From Pollenia angustigena (lineage: Eukaryota > Arthropoda > Insecta > Diptera > Polleniidae), in NCBI GenBank assembly GCA_930367215.1, contig OV884059.1, positions 29,379,882-29,443,881 on the forward strand: a stretch of 64,000 nt of DNA, in the 5' to 3' direction. The translations under genes were made by a program, and so were the position numbers. The notes beneath the pieces are model-generated. The model saw nothing but the letters and a program-made list of their open reading frames with translations. It was not told the origin of the DNA and ran no database searches. Numbering within the stretch: position 1 is the stretch's first letter; each line of letters starts with the position of its first letter. Positions 21,876 to 32,930 of the stretch are shown in pieces.

Positions 21876-22073
21876 TGATTCTGGCAGTCGTGATCCTGAT
21901 TCTGGCAGTCGTGATCCAGCAGTTTAATGTCAATTATTTCAGTCAATACTAAGCGAATCGGAATTATTTTTTCAGTGTTGTAAAGCATTAATTTGAGTAT
22001 CGACTGAAGGAACTGGAAATAAAATTGCATTCGCATCGAGAAAGTACTCGATCACGACTGCCAGAATCAGGTC
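21876..22073. mobile_element. MITE with CCCTGATTCTGGCAGTCG ends
   Basis: GCCCTGATTCTGGCAGTCGT (21881) is mirrored by ACGACTGCCAGAATCAGG (22052-22069). The left end has a direct 20-bp duplication of CCTGATTCTGGCAGTCGTGA. Non-coding, about 200 bp, inside the DINE-like element. Confidence 0.75.
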
Positions 22074-22241
22074 TCACAAAAAACAATTAAGGTGGCAAAT
22101 TGTTTATAGTTGCCTTATCAGCTTGGGATTGGAATCCAGCAAATTCGTTTCAGCTGGAAAAGTGTTATGAAACCAAAAATGGAACAACCTCCCGACAAAA
22201 TTTATATTTTTGTTACAAAAGCTAAAATAAATTAGTGCATT

Positions 22242-22282
22242 CAGGTTTAAAAAACTGCAGTCGAAGAAGAAAAACTGCGATT

Positions 22283-22313
<31 letters not shown>

Positions 22314-22446
22314 CTGTTGCTTTTACTTCTGATTCATTAAATGCCAACAGTCGCTGTGAAACCAACTCAAAAAGCCCAAAATTGTACACAAATTTTCATT
22401 TTTTGCTTGACAGTTTTTGGTTTTGACTGCAGTTTTTTAAACCCTG
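22242..22446. mobile_element. hAT-type MITE with 8-bp target duplication
   Basis: The left end CAGGTTTAAAAAACTGCAGT and the right end (reverse complement CAGGGTTTAAAAAACTGCAG) are flanked by AGTGCATT (22234-22241) and GGTGCATT (22447-22454). An A-run of about 30 bases lies at 22281-22312. The open frame starting at 22235 only reads through this MITE and is not a gene. Confidence 0.8.
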
Positions 22447-22519
22447 GGTGCATTCTGATTCTCATACAGCCTTTGTCGTAAAAGTTTGTATCGTTTTTTG
22501 TAATAGATTACAGTTACAC

Positions 22520-22590
22520 AACACCTGTGTTCTTTAATCTACTACAAAACCGAACACCACCTGTGTTCTTTAATCTACTACAAAAAACGA
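22520..22590. repeat. Two direct copies of CACCTGTGTTCTTTAATC
   Basis: CACCTGTGTTCTTTAATCTA with CTACAAAA following occurs at about 22522 and again about 36 bp later. Confidence 0.8.
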
Positions 22591-22699
22591 CTGAGACGTT
22601 AACGACAACCATTATAAGGCTGATTACATTTTGCAAAACTTCGTTTTATACGACAATAAATAATACTTCGAAATTTTTTAAAGATCTGTCCATATTAAA

Positions 22700-23425
22700 C
22701 GATACAGTAATAGAAAAGGCATCCGTACTTTAACAAGTGTCTTCGTTTTTAACCCCATGATACGTTTCATCATTGAGTTGACAGCCTTAGCATGACCTGG
22801 TGAAATTGTCTTCTGGTGAAATTTTGGCATCAATAGGATGACACATCGGCATCACTGAAATGACAAATCGGAGTCAGTTTAATAAAGAAATGTTTTGAGT
22901 GCGATGACTCTTTAACATCGTAGAAAGGACTCATTAGGCTTAAATTAATGATAAACTGTCATTAGACACAAACTGTCAATTTAATGACAAACACAAACTA
23001 TTTATTTAATGACAAACTGTCATTGGGATTGACTTAAGTCAAAGTAAAAGAATATTATTATTTATTTGCCCGTTACACATGTTTGCTTCACTTTTGTTGC
23101 ACTCCGCTTTTCGTTTAAAGAAGAACTCTTAATTATATGACACCAGCAGCATGCCGGATATGTTTTTTTTAATCATTTATCTTTTAGCTTTTTATGTATT
23201 TAACTTAATAATTTAAAAAAATAGATTATGGGAATTTTTGCTTCTTATTTAACTTCTTAAACATGAAAATAATGTTAAAAATGCATTAAATATGACATCA
23301 AATCGGTGTCACTGTAGTCATCGCATAGATGACTCCGAAAAAAATATGACAAAATTTTAAAATGACGTTCGTCCTTAGATTAATGTCATATTTTGCCTCA
23401 TTGATGCCATTTTTTTTATGAATGT
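22700..23425 (+). mobile_element. CACTG-ended repeat family, copy a
   Basis: Begins ACAGTAATAGAAAAGGC, then AAGTGTCTTCGTTTTTAACC, GATGACACATCGGCATCAC, ATGACAAATCGGAGTC and AATGACAAACTGTCATT, and ends in TTGATGCCATTTTTTTTATG. The same order is found in five other copies in this window. Non-coding; it interrupts the DINE-like element. Confidence 0.75.
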
Positions 23426-23735
23426 AGGCCCCATATAAAGCCCACAAACGTAACACACTTAACTACGCCTAAAACCGTAACGAATATTCGGTCTGTCATA
23501 GTTTCATAAAATAATAATTCACTGTGCTAAATTCCGCGAAGTTCGACCCATAAGCCTCATTTTCGCCCATTCTCTGAAAACCTTTTAGTACGCCAAAACC
23601 ACAACGAATTATAAAACTGTTTGGTCGGTTTTAATTTATATTGATTTATAATTTTTAGGTATAAAAAGCTCTATCCTGAAACATTCTTACTCGGAATGGA
23701 AGGTATCAAAGATTCGCCACAGCCTAAAATAAAAC

Positions 23736-25190
23736 TTTTACTTTTTATTTGTTGTATTATTGTCTGTTCACAATAATGAAAATCAAATACAAATAAAATA
23801 AGAAGAAAATAAAATAAAAAGGGAGGATGCGACCAAAGTATTCAATCAACTTTATATCTTTGCTTTGCTTTAGAACTGAAGTTGGTAGGAGATTAAAGCA
23901 ATAATATTTAAACACTAAAACTCTAATACACATTCACCCACACGTAAACGAACAGACAAGCAGATTGTCAAAATAAAAAGGATATTTGTTTTTACGGTAC
24001 AATGAGTTTTTGTTATGGCAACTTTAGGTATACTTCAGTAATATGAAAAGGTAAAGCCTAAAAGTATACAAAACTTTTTGCTTTTCACATTCATATGAAT
24101 AAATTGGACAGATTTTTTTGTTTTTTTTTCTGTATTCATAAGTGTATAAATATAAAATTGCTATAAAATAGTATAGTAAATAAATTATAAATCATGTTTG
24201 CTTTAAAAGATAATTAAAAAAAAGCTTTAAAATATGCTTTTGATGTTAAAAATAAATAAAAATATTTCACTTAAAATTTTCATATTAAGTGGTTCTTTAT
24301 TTTTATTGTTTATATACTTTAAAGTACACAATTTATTTATAATTTTGTTTTAGTGCAACTATTTTTTAGAGAAGAAATCGTTTTTAATATTTTATAAGAA
24401 TTTGTAAACCAATTTTGGCTAAAGGCTACTAAAATTTATTTAACAAACTTAAATTTGATAAAATAGTGTAAATAAGTAAAACAATCCTTAGAAATTTTTG
24501 GAGCTTAATTTGTAGAATCCTAAAAATTAAATGTAAATTCAACCTGAGTTCGAGCCCCAGCTCAGCCAAGACTAAAAAAAAAACAATTAGTTTTAAGTAA
24601 TTTTATGTTGTAAAATTCCTTCCTTCAGTAAAATTAATTTAATGAAAATAAAATTGGATGAACTCAAGCCTATCTAAACATCAAAATTTTAAATGTAAAC
24701 CTTTAAAAATAAACATACAAATATATTTTAAAGAGTATGTATGGACATTTTGCCTAAAACTGTGTAGGTAACGAATAAACAATCGTATTAAATAACTTAC
24801 ACGTCTAAAACTGTTTTTAATACCAACATTATAACGCCTAAAAGTAGGTTATGAGAATCACATAAAAAGCTACTTTAAAATTGAATATTTCAAATCCCTT
24901 AAAATAGGCAATATTTTACGGACATATTAAAAACTGATTTAAGAAGGGTCAGGAAAATCGTATTAAAAAAATCTATCAAAATTTAAAATAAAAAATGCTT
25001 TTGCAATAAAAGAAAAACACTTAAACCCCTAAAAGAAGCTTATAAAAATGTCAATTATGCCTTAAAATAGGTTGTATTTATATTAAAAATAGTGTAATAA
25101 AATATTTGCCAAAGTAAAGTTACGAAGCCTTCCTTTATCTTATGAATGTAATGAAGTTTAAAGAATGTAGTGTTAGCATAGTTTTATAGA
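23736..25190. other. A/T-rich non-coding stretch with a possible SINE tail
   Basis: No gene. At 24541-24590, CTGAGTTCGAGCCCCAGCTC followed by an A-run resembles a tRNA B box (GGTTCGANNCC) plus tail, possibly a decayed SINE. From about 24830 on, short GCCTAAAAGTAGG-type words recur at loose intervals (24836, 24897, 25063) and appear again after 28580. Confidence 0.4.
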
Positions 25191-25412
25191 TACAGTAAAA
25201 CTTTGATATAACGAACTTCGTTTTAAGGCAAAGCTCAATTTTTGCTGATTCCCCTGAAAAAAAAAAACTCTTTCTAGCAAAGTTTTTCATACAAAAGCTC
25301 TTTATAGCTATAATGAAGAAATTCTGAGCTATAAAGCTTCTATATAGCGAAGTATTTCTTCAAATGCCGCATCTCTATCGAAGTATATATTCAAATGACA
25401 ACGAAGTTAAAA

Positions 25413-27770
25413 TTAAAAAGTTGTATTTTTAGCAAAATTTTTATCTCCCGCTATCGAAAGTCTGTGATATGTATAAAGCCTCTTTAAAGCACTCATACAA
25501 AAGCTTCTATATAATCCTTGCAGTGTAGTGGTAATTCTAGGCTCGATTCCTTGTTCCGTCAGAATATTGCCGATAGTTTCCTGGCACGTTATTCTTCTTC
25601 TCGCTCTACTTCTCGTACCACTTGATGGTGCTTCTGACACTAGTTGCGGCAGGCGATTTTCTGGCATTCTAGCTACAAACGGTCATGTTTAACATGCATA
25701 CCTGTAACTCTGACGTAATTGCATGGTGGGTCTTAGCCACTGAGTTCTTTACATTTACTAAATGTCAATGTACAAAGTTGACAAGGCTCGCATATCTTGC
25801 AATATGTAAGCACTTGGCGGTATTGAATACATTCAAACTCTTTGCTATGAAGTTTGAGATATCTAAACTCTGCTACATTGTTCGAACCTGTCATGCAGCT
25901 CCTGTTGATAAGCAACAGAGCAAAGGTGTTTCCTCCTTACAACCGAACCCACTCCACTAGTTCCAATTGTAATACGGAAACAATTTACCCGCGTAACTTT
26001 GGATAGCACCACAACCACCTCGTGTAATTGGTTTATCGACATCTTTTTAAGAAAAGCATTTGGAAACAAAAAGCATCAACCAAGATCTTATTTTGGACAA
26101 ATTTATGGAAGGGAATGCAACGGGTACCGACGGAGAGTTTTCACCTGCCTTCCCCTTGGGCTTGTACTGTGTAAGTGCACACAGAAATAACCGTATTAGG
26201 ATGGTGTTACTAATCCCATCTTGGTATCATAACACCCAGACTTAAAATGTCTTGTCCAATTGGTTTAAACAACCATGTAGGGCAACATTTAATATATGAT
26301 GACTTTTACACTTTCTTTTCGGATCGGCATCTGGCCTGATGTGAGAGTATCATACTCCCCACGAAGTACCCAGCAGCGTACTTACTAAAAAAGACTACTA
26401 ATCAACATACATAAATGTCCACTATACCACTTCTGAACTCTCTAACACCTCTCTTACAGTACTCCACATAACCACACGTCTCCAAACGCTAGACGGACAT
26501 TCCTCCACAAATAGTGTTACAAGACAAAAATTTAGCTTTCTGAATCAAATTCCCTGACAGTACAAGAGTCTTCCACTGTAAGTGGATGATAAACCAATAC
26601 CTCACCAATGATCAGCACAGGTCTTGCAACTAACCTGCGGGCCACTGATCCCCGAGGAGAGCCATATAACCTTAAGTACTATGGTGAATACTGCACGCTA
26701 TTGAATCCTTTCATTCAAGGGCGCTACACTTTGGATGTTACCAGAAATTACCAAGTGGAGGTAATACTTAGGCTTTTGTTGCAAGTTGTAGATATACCAC
26801 TAGGGCCGTCCTTGTGAACTAGCAACTTAATCTCTATTCTAGCTACATGTCCGAACGACCTTAGCTTATCGTCTGTATTTAAGCTGGAACGTAAAGTGTC
26901 GTTTCGTATTCTGATTTACCGTACTCGTCTTAATTATTTTATTTCCGAAGCCTGAATTATATACTGATTTTTTTAAATTAGCCGCCTGTGATTCTTAACC
27001 ATATTTTGGGGTTACATGGAGTTGTATACAGCCAGTTTTGTACCCGTTGAAACTTCTCGATAAATTTTTTTTAAGGCGAACGAAGTATTAATTGGCAGTT
27101 ATAGCTATTCTGCTATTTAAATTCCTGTCGGATTTTCCATCTTCGCTAAAAGTGATCAACTTGCTTTAAATGCTTTGGGTCCTATGTAAATTTGATGATG
27201 ATTCCTATCGCGGCTTATTATATTGTTATATGGTTTCTGTTCTTTGTTTTTATACGGAGGCCTCTTCTGGTAATTATGTTCACAAAAATATTAAGGTTTG
27301 TTGTAGAGATTCCGCGGATTTTTCAACAATGGTCTAGTCTCCTGCACATACCAACATTGAACCTTTCACTGGTTGCATGTTCCAATTTCTTATCATCATT
27401 GGGATAAATGAATCTCTGCAAGATTTGATTACGTCATCAATCACTATTATAAACAGCTATTGACCTTGTATATCGTCATTTTACCGCATCGAAAGCTTTC
27501 TCTAGGGCTAAAAAGCAGCAATGAGTTTTCCTATTAAACTCAATGGTTTTTTCCGAAATTTGTCTCGTCGTGAATATTAAATTTTGGGTTCCACGATTTT
27601 GGCTTAAACCACATTGTTTCTCTTCAATTTGATGTTCTGTCTTGCTCTTCAGTCTTTCAGCGAGTATTCTCGGGTATATATTTCCCGCTACGGTTAGAAG
27701 TGATAAGCTGGTTATCTTTCTTCTTAAAAATAGGAGTGATTTTGGCTAATTGCCAGTTGCTGGTAATTTT
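25413..27770 (-). pseudogene. RTE-like non-LTR reverse-transcriptase relic, split by an insert
   Basis: Minus-strand pieces, with frame changes, give in order: GTQNLIFTTRQISEKTIEFN and RKTHCCF (RT blocks 2a-3, about 27460-27600), FSEDGKSDRNLNSRIA and STGTKLAVYNSM (about 27040-27160), SEIKxLRRVRxIRIRNDTLR and TDDKLRSFGHVARI (about 26840-26920), then beyond the insert MPENRLPQLVSEAPSSGTRS, ITCQETIGNILTEQGIEP and LYRSFC (25480-25667). This order and wording match the C-terminal half of RTE-type RTs. Removing 25677-26835 plus one target copy rejoins HVAR to MPENR exactly in frame. Many stops lie in the RT core, so it is an old relic. Clade assignment (RTE) is likely, not certain. Confidence 0.75.
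25677..26835. mobile_element. 1,159-bp insert with 11-bp target duplication, unknown type
   Basis: ATTCTAGCTAC lies on both sides (25666-25676 and 26836-26846), and its removal restores the RTE frame. The insert is less A/T-rich than its surroundings. I see no terminal inverted repeats and no A-tail. Open frames of 60-90 codons on both strands show no recognisable domain. The left end begins AAACGGTCATGTTTAACATG; the right end finishes GCAACTTAATCTCT. An 11-bp duplication would fit a retroposed sequence or a Mutator-like element; I cannot decide. Confidence 0.7.
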
Positions 27771-28440
27771 TATACCGACACCACAACAGTGGAGAGGGTA
27801 TGATGCAGTTGTGCTGATGTCTGTAATACCTTAAAATATTGGTCCTAGACCCACCTTAAAGTATACCGATCGACTCAGAATCACTTTCTGAGTTGATCTA
27901 ACGATGCCCGTCCGGCTGGCTGGCTGGCTGTCCATGTAACCTTGTGCACAAAGTACAGGTCGCAATTTCGGAGATAATTTAATTGAAATGGGCCGAATCG
28001 TAGGGCCACGAGAGGAGTTAGGGGGCCATTTTTGCATATCAGAAACTATCAAACCGACTTGAATGAAATTTAAAACATAGATAGATCCATATTTGTACGG
28101 ACACATAAGCTACGCATTTTTATGAAAATAGGATCACGAGAGTATATGAGGGCAATATTTTCCTCTCAGAAACTATCAAGCCGATTTTAATGAAATTTAA
28201 AACATAGATAAATCCATATTTATGTGGACACATAAGCTATGCATTTTTTAAAAAATAGGACCACCAGGGGAGATAGGGGCAATTTCTGCCTCCCAGAAAC
28301 TATCAAACCGATTGTAATAAAATTTATAACATAGAAAGATCCCTATTCATATAGCCATACACGCTCGAAAACTTGTTTTTAAATACTATAGTGTAGGGTA
28401 TCATATGGTCGGGCTTGACCGACCATACTTTCTTACTTGT
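27770..28440 (+). mobile_element. DINE-1/Helentron-like element, family B copy 2
   Basis: Starts TATACCGACACCACAACAGT and GGAGAGGGTATGATGC, then ATTGGTCCTAGACCCACCTT, GACTCAGAATCACTTTCTGA, CGGCTGGCTGGCTGGCTGTC. Repeats of about 125 bp (AAACTATCAAACCGA, GATAGATCCATATTTGT, CACATAAGCTA) follow at about 28045, 28165 and 28300. It ends GGTCGGGCTTGACCGACCAT plus ACTTTCTTACTTGTTTTT; GTCGG/CCGAC forms the subterminal hairpin. Non-coding. Confidence 0.78.
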
Positions 28441-28499
28441 TTTTGTATTGTTTTTAATTTTTTTATACCAAGGTTTCACGAATTAATAGCTATACCAAA

Positions 28500-28880
28500 T
28501 TATTATTCGATTCCCTTTAAATTCATTGTATCGAGGTTTAACTGTATTTTTATGTACACATATATCAAGTTTTTCCAAATTTGTGCAGCCTTAATGTAGG
28601 CAACAATTTTTTTTATTAAAGTTTATTTAAAATCTTATTGTTGAGTTTTTTCTTCTTCTTTATTGTTGAGCAAGTGTTTTTCGATACCCTTTAAATTTAT
28701 TGTATCGAAGTTTTACTGTATTTTTATAAATATAAGTTTTTTAAAATTTATGCAGCCTTAAAGCAGGCAACAATTTTTTCTTGTTAAAGTTTAATTTAAA
28801 CTTTATTTTTGAGTGTTTTCTCTTTTTTATTAATGAGTTTTTTCTTCTTCTTTATTAATATAAATAAACTGATAAAACTG
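28500..28880. repeat. ~170-bp direct duplication, right end of the CAGTAAAACTT element
   Basis: CGATTCCCTTTAAATTCATT to GCAGCCTTAATGTAGGCAAC (28508-28606) repeats as CGATACCCTTTAAATTTATT to GCAGCCTTAAAGCAGGCAAC (28682-28771), then TTGTTAAAGTTTA and TTTTTTCTTCTTCTTTATT-like segments repeat. Spacing is about 167-174 bp. A third CCTTAAAGTAGGCAACAGG follows at about 28896. Confidence 0.8.
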
Positions 28881-28899
28881 TATAAAACATTAAAGCCTT

Positions 28900-29570
28900 A
28901 AAGTAGGCAACAGGTTTTTAATTGGAAACTTTTCCAGATTTTTTTGGACATCAGGCTAATTACTTATTTTAAAGCTTAAAACTATTTATTGTTGGAAAAT
29001 AAAAGTATTTAAAATTATCTTTTATAAGCCCTAGAGTAATCAATGAAATTTTCAACAGTGTAAAGATTTTTTTTACATTTATTTGGTCAGATTTTCTCTT
29101 TTAAAACTAATTAAAGGTTTTTTGCTATATTACTTTTTATGACTGTAAAAATGTTAAGGTTTTTGTGTATTTTATTTTATTTATATCACATTCACTTGTC
29201 ATATCACCTAAAAGTAGGCAATATGTTTTTAATTGCAATTTTATCTTAATCCTTACATGTCCAGATTTTTCGTTTTTTATTTCTGGCTTAAGTCTACATT
29301 TGTTAAATCGATTTTGCAACATAAACATTTACAAACAATTCAATCTGAATTTTAATTTAAAATCATGGGAAATGCAATAAAAAATAAAAAAAAAAAAATA
29401 ATATTGAATGAAATATTAAACAAATATGCGGTACAGTTAGGGTTAGTTAAATAGCATAGTTTGCGGAAGTATAAGGAAATTTGTGATGAGCATTAAGAGA
29501 AATTCCTTAAACAGTTTAAGGATTTTTTGAACTTGAGAACAAAGTTCAAAATGTGAAATTTGTAGAACTT
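28900..29570. other. A/T-rich non-coding stretch
   Basis: No gene. Contains isolated AAAAGTAGGCAATATG-type words (29211) that echo those at 24.8-25.1 kb. Confidence 0.45.
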
Positions 29571-29573
29571 TTA

Positions 29574-29792
29574 GACCCGTGTTCACAACTTATCGATAGC
29601 TAAAGGTAGGATTTTATCGACCTTCTAAAAAGAGTTCCATTATTACAACTTTACTTTTACCTATCAAGTAGGATGAACATTAATCTAATTTATCGCTCAG
29701 TTAAGGTTAAAGTAAAGTTTTAATAATGGAACACATTTTATAAGGCCGGATAAAGTCTACTTTTAGCTATCGGTAAGTTGTGATAACGGGCC
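29574..29792. mobile_element. Foldback MITE with TTA duplication (PIF/Harbinger-like)
   Basis: GACCCGTGTTCACAACTTAT (29574) faces a right end whose reverse complement is GGCCCGTTATCACAACTTAC. The arms stay alignable for about 90 bp (TATCGATAGCTAAA..., GTTCCATTATTACAAC...). TTA lies on both sides (29571-29573 and 29793-29795). A 3-bp TTA/TAA duplication and GGSCC-type ends suggest PIF/Harbinger. Length 219 bp, non-coding. Confidence 0.8.
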
Positions 29793-30002
29793 TTAAATTG
29801 TTAGAAATGAATAAATAAGACAAGAATTTTGAAAAAATTTTTAACCAGTTAATTTTACTAAATGAAGTATTTTCTTGCTTAAAATATAATTTGAAACTTA
29901 AAATATATTAAAATAAAAAAATTGGGTTTTCATATAAAATTTTTGTAAGGCGTGCTTTTTGTTTTCCTTTAACTGTTACAACTATTTCTGAAAAAAATAT
30001 TA

Positions 30003-30353
30003 GTGGAGTTTAAAAATGATTGGAAATGGTCTTGCAACATAGCAAGTGCAAAATGGCTTAGAAATTTGTTGTAATATAGTTTTGGGATTATAGTAAATAC
30101 TATACCATTTTGCAAATGCCAAGTGGTCGTAATTGTTTTTTAATTTTGTAATCGTAAATTATTATAGGTAGTTATTAGAAATTCTATTGCATAGATCAGT
30201 AGCCCAATTCACAATCTTGTGCAAATGGCCTTGCATCGTAGCATTTGCGAAATGGTATAGTATTTACTTTAATCCCAAAAGTATACTATAATAAATTACT
30301 ATACCATTTTCCACTTGCTATGTAGACCATTTGTAATTATTTTTAAACTCCAC
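30003..30353. mobile_element. Hairpin MITE with GTGGAGTTTAAAAAT ends, TA-flanked
   Basis: GTGGAGTTTAAAAATGATTG (30003) is mirrored by ATTATTTTTAAACTCCAC (30336-30353), both next to TA. Internally, AAATGGTCTTGCAACATAGC and ATTTTGGGATTATAGTAAAT-like parts are matched by inverted copies near 30225-30290. Non-coding. Confidence 0.8.
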
Positions 30354-30751
30354 TAATTATAAATTCAAACCAAATGTTTGCTTTTTAATTTATGTTAAGC
30401 TTTATTTCTGTTTTCATTGTTATTAATATTACAAATTATTTTTATTTATTTTATTCTTTAACAATTATAATTAATTGCTGTCCGTTTATTTGTGCGCACG
30501 TGCATAAACACTCAGGTGAATTTTGATAAGGTCAGGGGAAAAATAGTGTTAATATAACAAATTGCCAATTTTAAAATTCGAGATTAAACAGCCATTCACT
30601 ATTGCGATTTGAAATAGTAGATTTTAATAAAAGTAAAGCAAGAAAAAAGAACGAGTTAAAGTTTTTTCTTGATATTTTTCTCAACACTTGCTGTCAAATC
30701 CAAGTTCTATTATTTTTCTTTTTAATACGCTTCACCGAAGGGTAAATAAAA

Positions 30752-31940
30752 CTTTGTCATTTCGCTTATAATTTCTACAATATTGATCTAAGACCCTATA
30801 AAGTATAAATGTTCTGGGTCCTCATGAGGAGCAAAGTAGATATACGATGTCCGTCTGTCTGTGTGTCCGTTGAAATGGGTCTTCCGAAGACCCCAGATAT
30901 GATAAGGACTTGGTAGTTATAAATTTATGTCACATATATTGCGGAATTGTTTGCTATTATAATTCAGCCTTATCGGTTCACAAATGGCTGAGTTATGAGC
31001 AAAAAACCAGGACTGCCTCTTATTGAATACAAAAATCTCTTGTTGTTATGAATTTTTTATTTTATTTTTATGTATATCTAAATAACGGCATGAGCCAAAG
31101 TTTCTAAATAAGGTAAAAGCATCTTGGTTATCAAAACACAATATCCGAAAAGGTGTGGGCGGTATTGGACAAGGGGGCATGGCACTTCCCATACAAGGCC
31201 ATTATGGCAAGAGCCAAAGTTTTCAAATTAGGTAAAAGCGTATTGGTTATCAATACACAACATCCGAAAAAGTGTGGGCGGTATTGGACAAGGGGGCATG
31301 GCACTTCCCATACAAAGACGTTATAGAATTCTGTATATCTGGAGAACGGGAACTTCCAAAGATTCCAAATAAGATACAAGTATCGTGGCTATCAATATAT
31401 AATTTCCGACAAAATGTGGGCGGGATTGGACAAGGGGGCATGGCACTTCCCATACAAAGCCATAATGGCAAGAGCCAAAGTTTTCAAATTAGGTAAAAGC
31501 ATTTTGGTTATCAATACACAACATCCGAAAAAGTGTGGGCGGTATTGGACAAGGGGGCATGGCACTTCGCATTCAAAGACGTTATAGATTTCTGTATATC
31601 TAAAGAACGGCATGAGCCAAAGTTTCTAAATTAGGTAAAAGTATCTTGGTTATCAAAACACAATATCCGAAAAGGTGTGGGCGGTATTGGACAAGGAGGC
31701 ATGGCACTTCTCATACAAAGCCATTATGGCAAGTTCCAAAGATTCCAAATTAGGTACAAGTATCGTGGTTATCACTACACAACATCCGTAAAAATATGGA
31801 CGGAATGGGACAAGTGGGCGTGGCAAAAACTTGATTTATTTACATATTAAGTATGATACTTACTAACTTTCTGTAACTTTCCCACCATGGTGAAGAGTAT
31901 ATAAGATTCGGCATAGCCGAATATAACACTCTTGTTTCCT
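30752..31940 (+). mobile_element. DINE-1/Helentron-like element, family A copy 3
   Basis: AAAACTTTGTCATTTCGCTT, GATCTAAGACCCTATAAAGT and TATACGATGTCCGTCTGTCT open the element. A tandem array fills the middle. It closes with CACCATGGTGAAGAGTATAT, AAGATTCGGCATAGCCGAAT and ATAACACTCTTGTTTC (31885-31938); ATTCGGC/GCCGAAT is the subterminal hairpin. Apparent open frames follow the repeats and are not genes. Confidence 0.78.
31085..31830 (+). repeat. Alternating 118/141-bp tandem repeats in the DINE-like element
   Basis: GGCGG(T/G)ATTGGACAAGG recurs at about 31161, 31279, 31420, 31539 and 31680, with spacings of 118, 141, 119 and 141 bp. The true unit is thus a dimer of about 260 bp; the longer monomer carries an extra piece containing TCTGTATATCT. 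Confidence 0.85.
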
Positions 31941-32236
31941 TTCTCCTTCATTCAAAACTCTTGTTCTCTATTTACTGTGTTAAAGTTTTCTTATTTATTT
32001 TTGATCCTTTAACTTTTTCTTATGACCTGTTCATCCATTTAAAGTCAATAATCATGTAAATTGTATTCAATTAATTGTTGGCTTAAGAGCAGTTTATCTT
32101 TTACGGCTACAAGTATTTAATGTATAATATTGAATTTTATTTTTATACTTTTTTCTATGTAGCAGCAGCTGTTTGATAACCAATAAAGTAGTGGATTAAA
32201 TACATTGAGTTCATACAAGCAAGCAGACAGACAGAA

Positions 32237-32280
<44 letters not shown>

Positions 32281-32930
32281 GGACAGACGGACAGACGGAC
32301 AGACGGACGGACATTTGCACACTTATATATTAATAAACGTTAACATTAAAAAACGTATATGCTCACACCCACACATCTACACACACACTTACACTAATAC
32401 CCATACAGACTTAAGACCAAGTCTTAATAAATCCAATTAACTTCTTCAGACAAACAGACCACCCACCCGATGTCTTAAAAACAGTCAGTCAATGTTTTCA
32501 AAGAAGCCTAAAGCCTGAGTGCCTAAAATCGTTTTTATTTTTTTTCCAATTTATGATTTTTACATTAAAAAACTTTCTTTAATGAGTCTAACGCTTGAAC
32601 TCGATAAAGAGAAGAAAAAAAAAATTAGTGAAAGGGGTTAAATGGGGGACAAGCAACAAGTGAGTTTAAGAACATAAAGCAATAAAATTGGAAAGAAATT
32701 TATTAAATAAACATCATTTTTTAGACTACAAAGAAATGATTAAAAGAAGAAAAATATTACAAATTAAAAATTCCTTTAATTATTGAAATTAATCATGGCA
32801 CCCCCATCTTACGAATTCTTAAAATTGGTAAAATTTAAAAAAAATTAAAATAAAAAAGCAAGTTCTTTTATTTTTGAACTTATGTTAAATTCTTAAGGAT
32901 TAAACAAGAATCAGTTTTCAAAAATAAACA
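31941..32930. other. Non-coding stretch with a GACA/GACG simple repeat
   Basis: No gene. A run of GACA units followed by GGAC/GACG variants spans about 32221-32311 and resembles the GTCCGTCTG block of DINE-like elements in reverse, so it may be an expanded remnant. (CA)-rich words follow at 32365-32395. Confidence 0.55.

Larger units (their letters stand above)
21146..23735 (+). mobile_element. DINE-1/Helentron-like element, family A copy 2, multiply interrupted
   Basis: It starts TTTATACCCTCCACCACTAG with a short hairpin, then GTATGAAATT, CATCTCAGGTCCCATAAAGT (21224-21243). The sequence resumes after an insertion with TCTGAGTCTTTGGC and GATGAAGCCATGTCCGTCTG (21803-21822), continues with GGAATCCAGCAAATTCG (22131), and ends past CCTAAAACCGTAACGAATAT (23468) at GGTATCAAAGATTCGCCACAGCC (about 23700-23725), the degraded hairpin end. 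The pieces keep the order seen in the uninterrupted copy at 5.2 kb. The breaks are four other elements listed separately. Confidence 0.7.
25193..28544. mobile_element. Element with CAGTAAAACTTTGATATAAC ends, TA-flanked, carrying insertions
   Basis: The left end CAGTAAAACTTTGATATAAC (25193, preceded by TA) is mirrored by TTGTATCGAGGTTTAACTG (ending 28544, followed by TA). Such ends with TA duplication are typical of pogo/Tigger-type Tc1/mariner elements. The left subterminal region has GAAGTATTTCTTCAAATGC and related short repeats. The interior is taken up by an RTE-like relic and a DINE-like element. No own transposase is visible. An equally good right end lies at 28718 because of a local duplication. 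Confidence 0.55.

Noticed and set aside
26608..26817. 69-codon plus-strand frame with mixed composition inside the 1,159-bp insert
   Set aside because: The composition is less biased than its surroundings, but no domain, start context or neighbouring exon supports it; kept only as part of the unknown insert.
31131..31613. Several 73-82-codon frames with similar sequence (MALYGKCHAPLSN-type)
   Set aside because: They are translations of the 118/141-bp tandem repeats in a DINE-like element.
32117..32320. 67-codon minus-strand frame (Ser/Val/Cys/Leu-rich)
   Set aside because: Translation of the GACA/GACG simple repeat.
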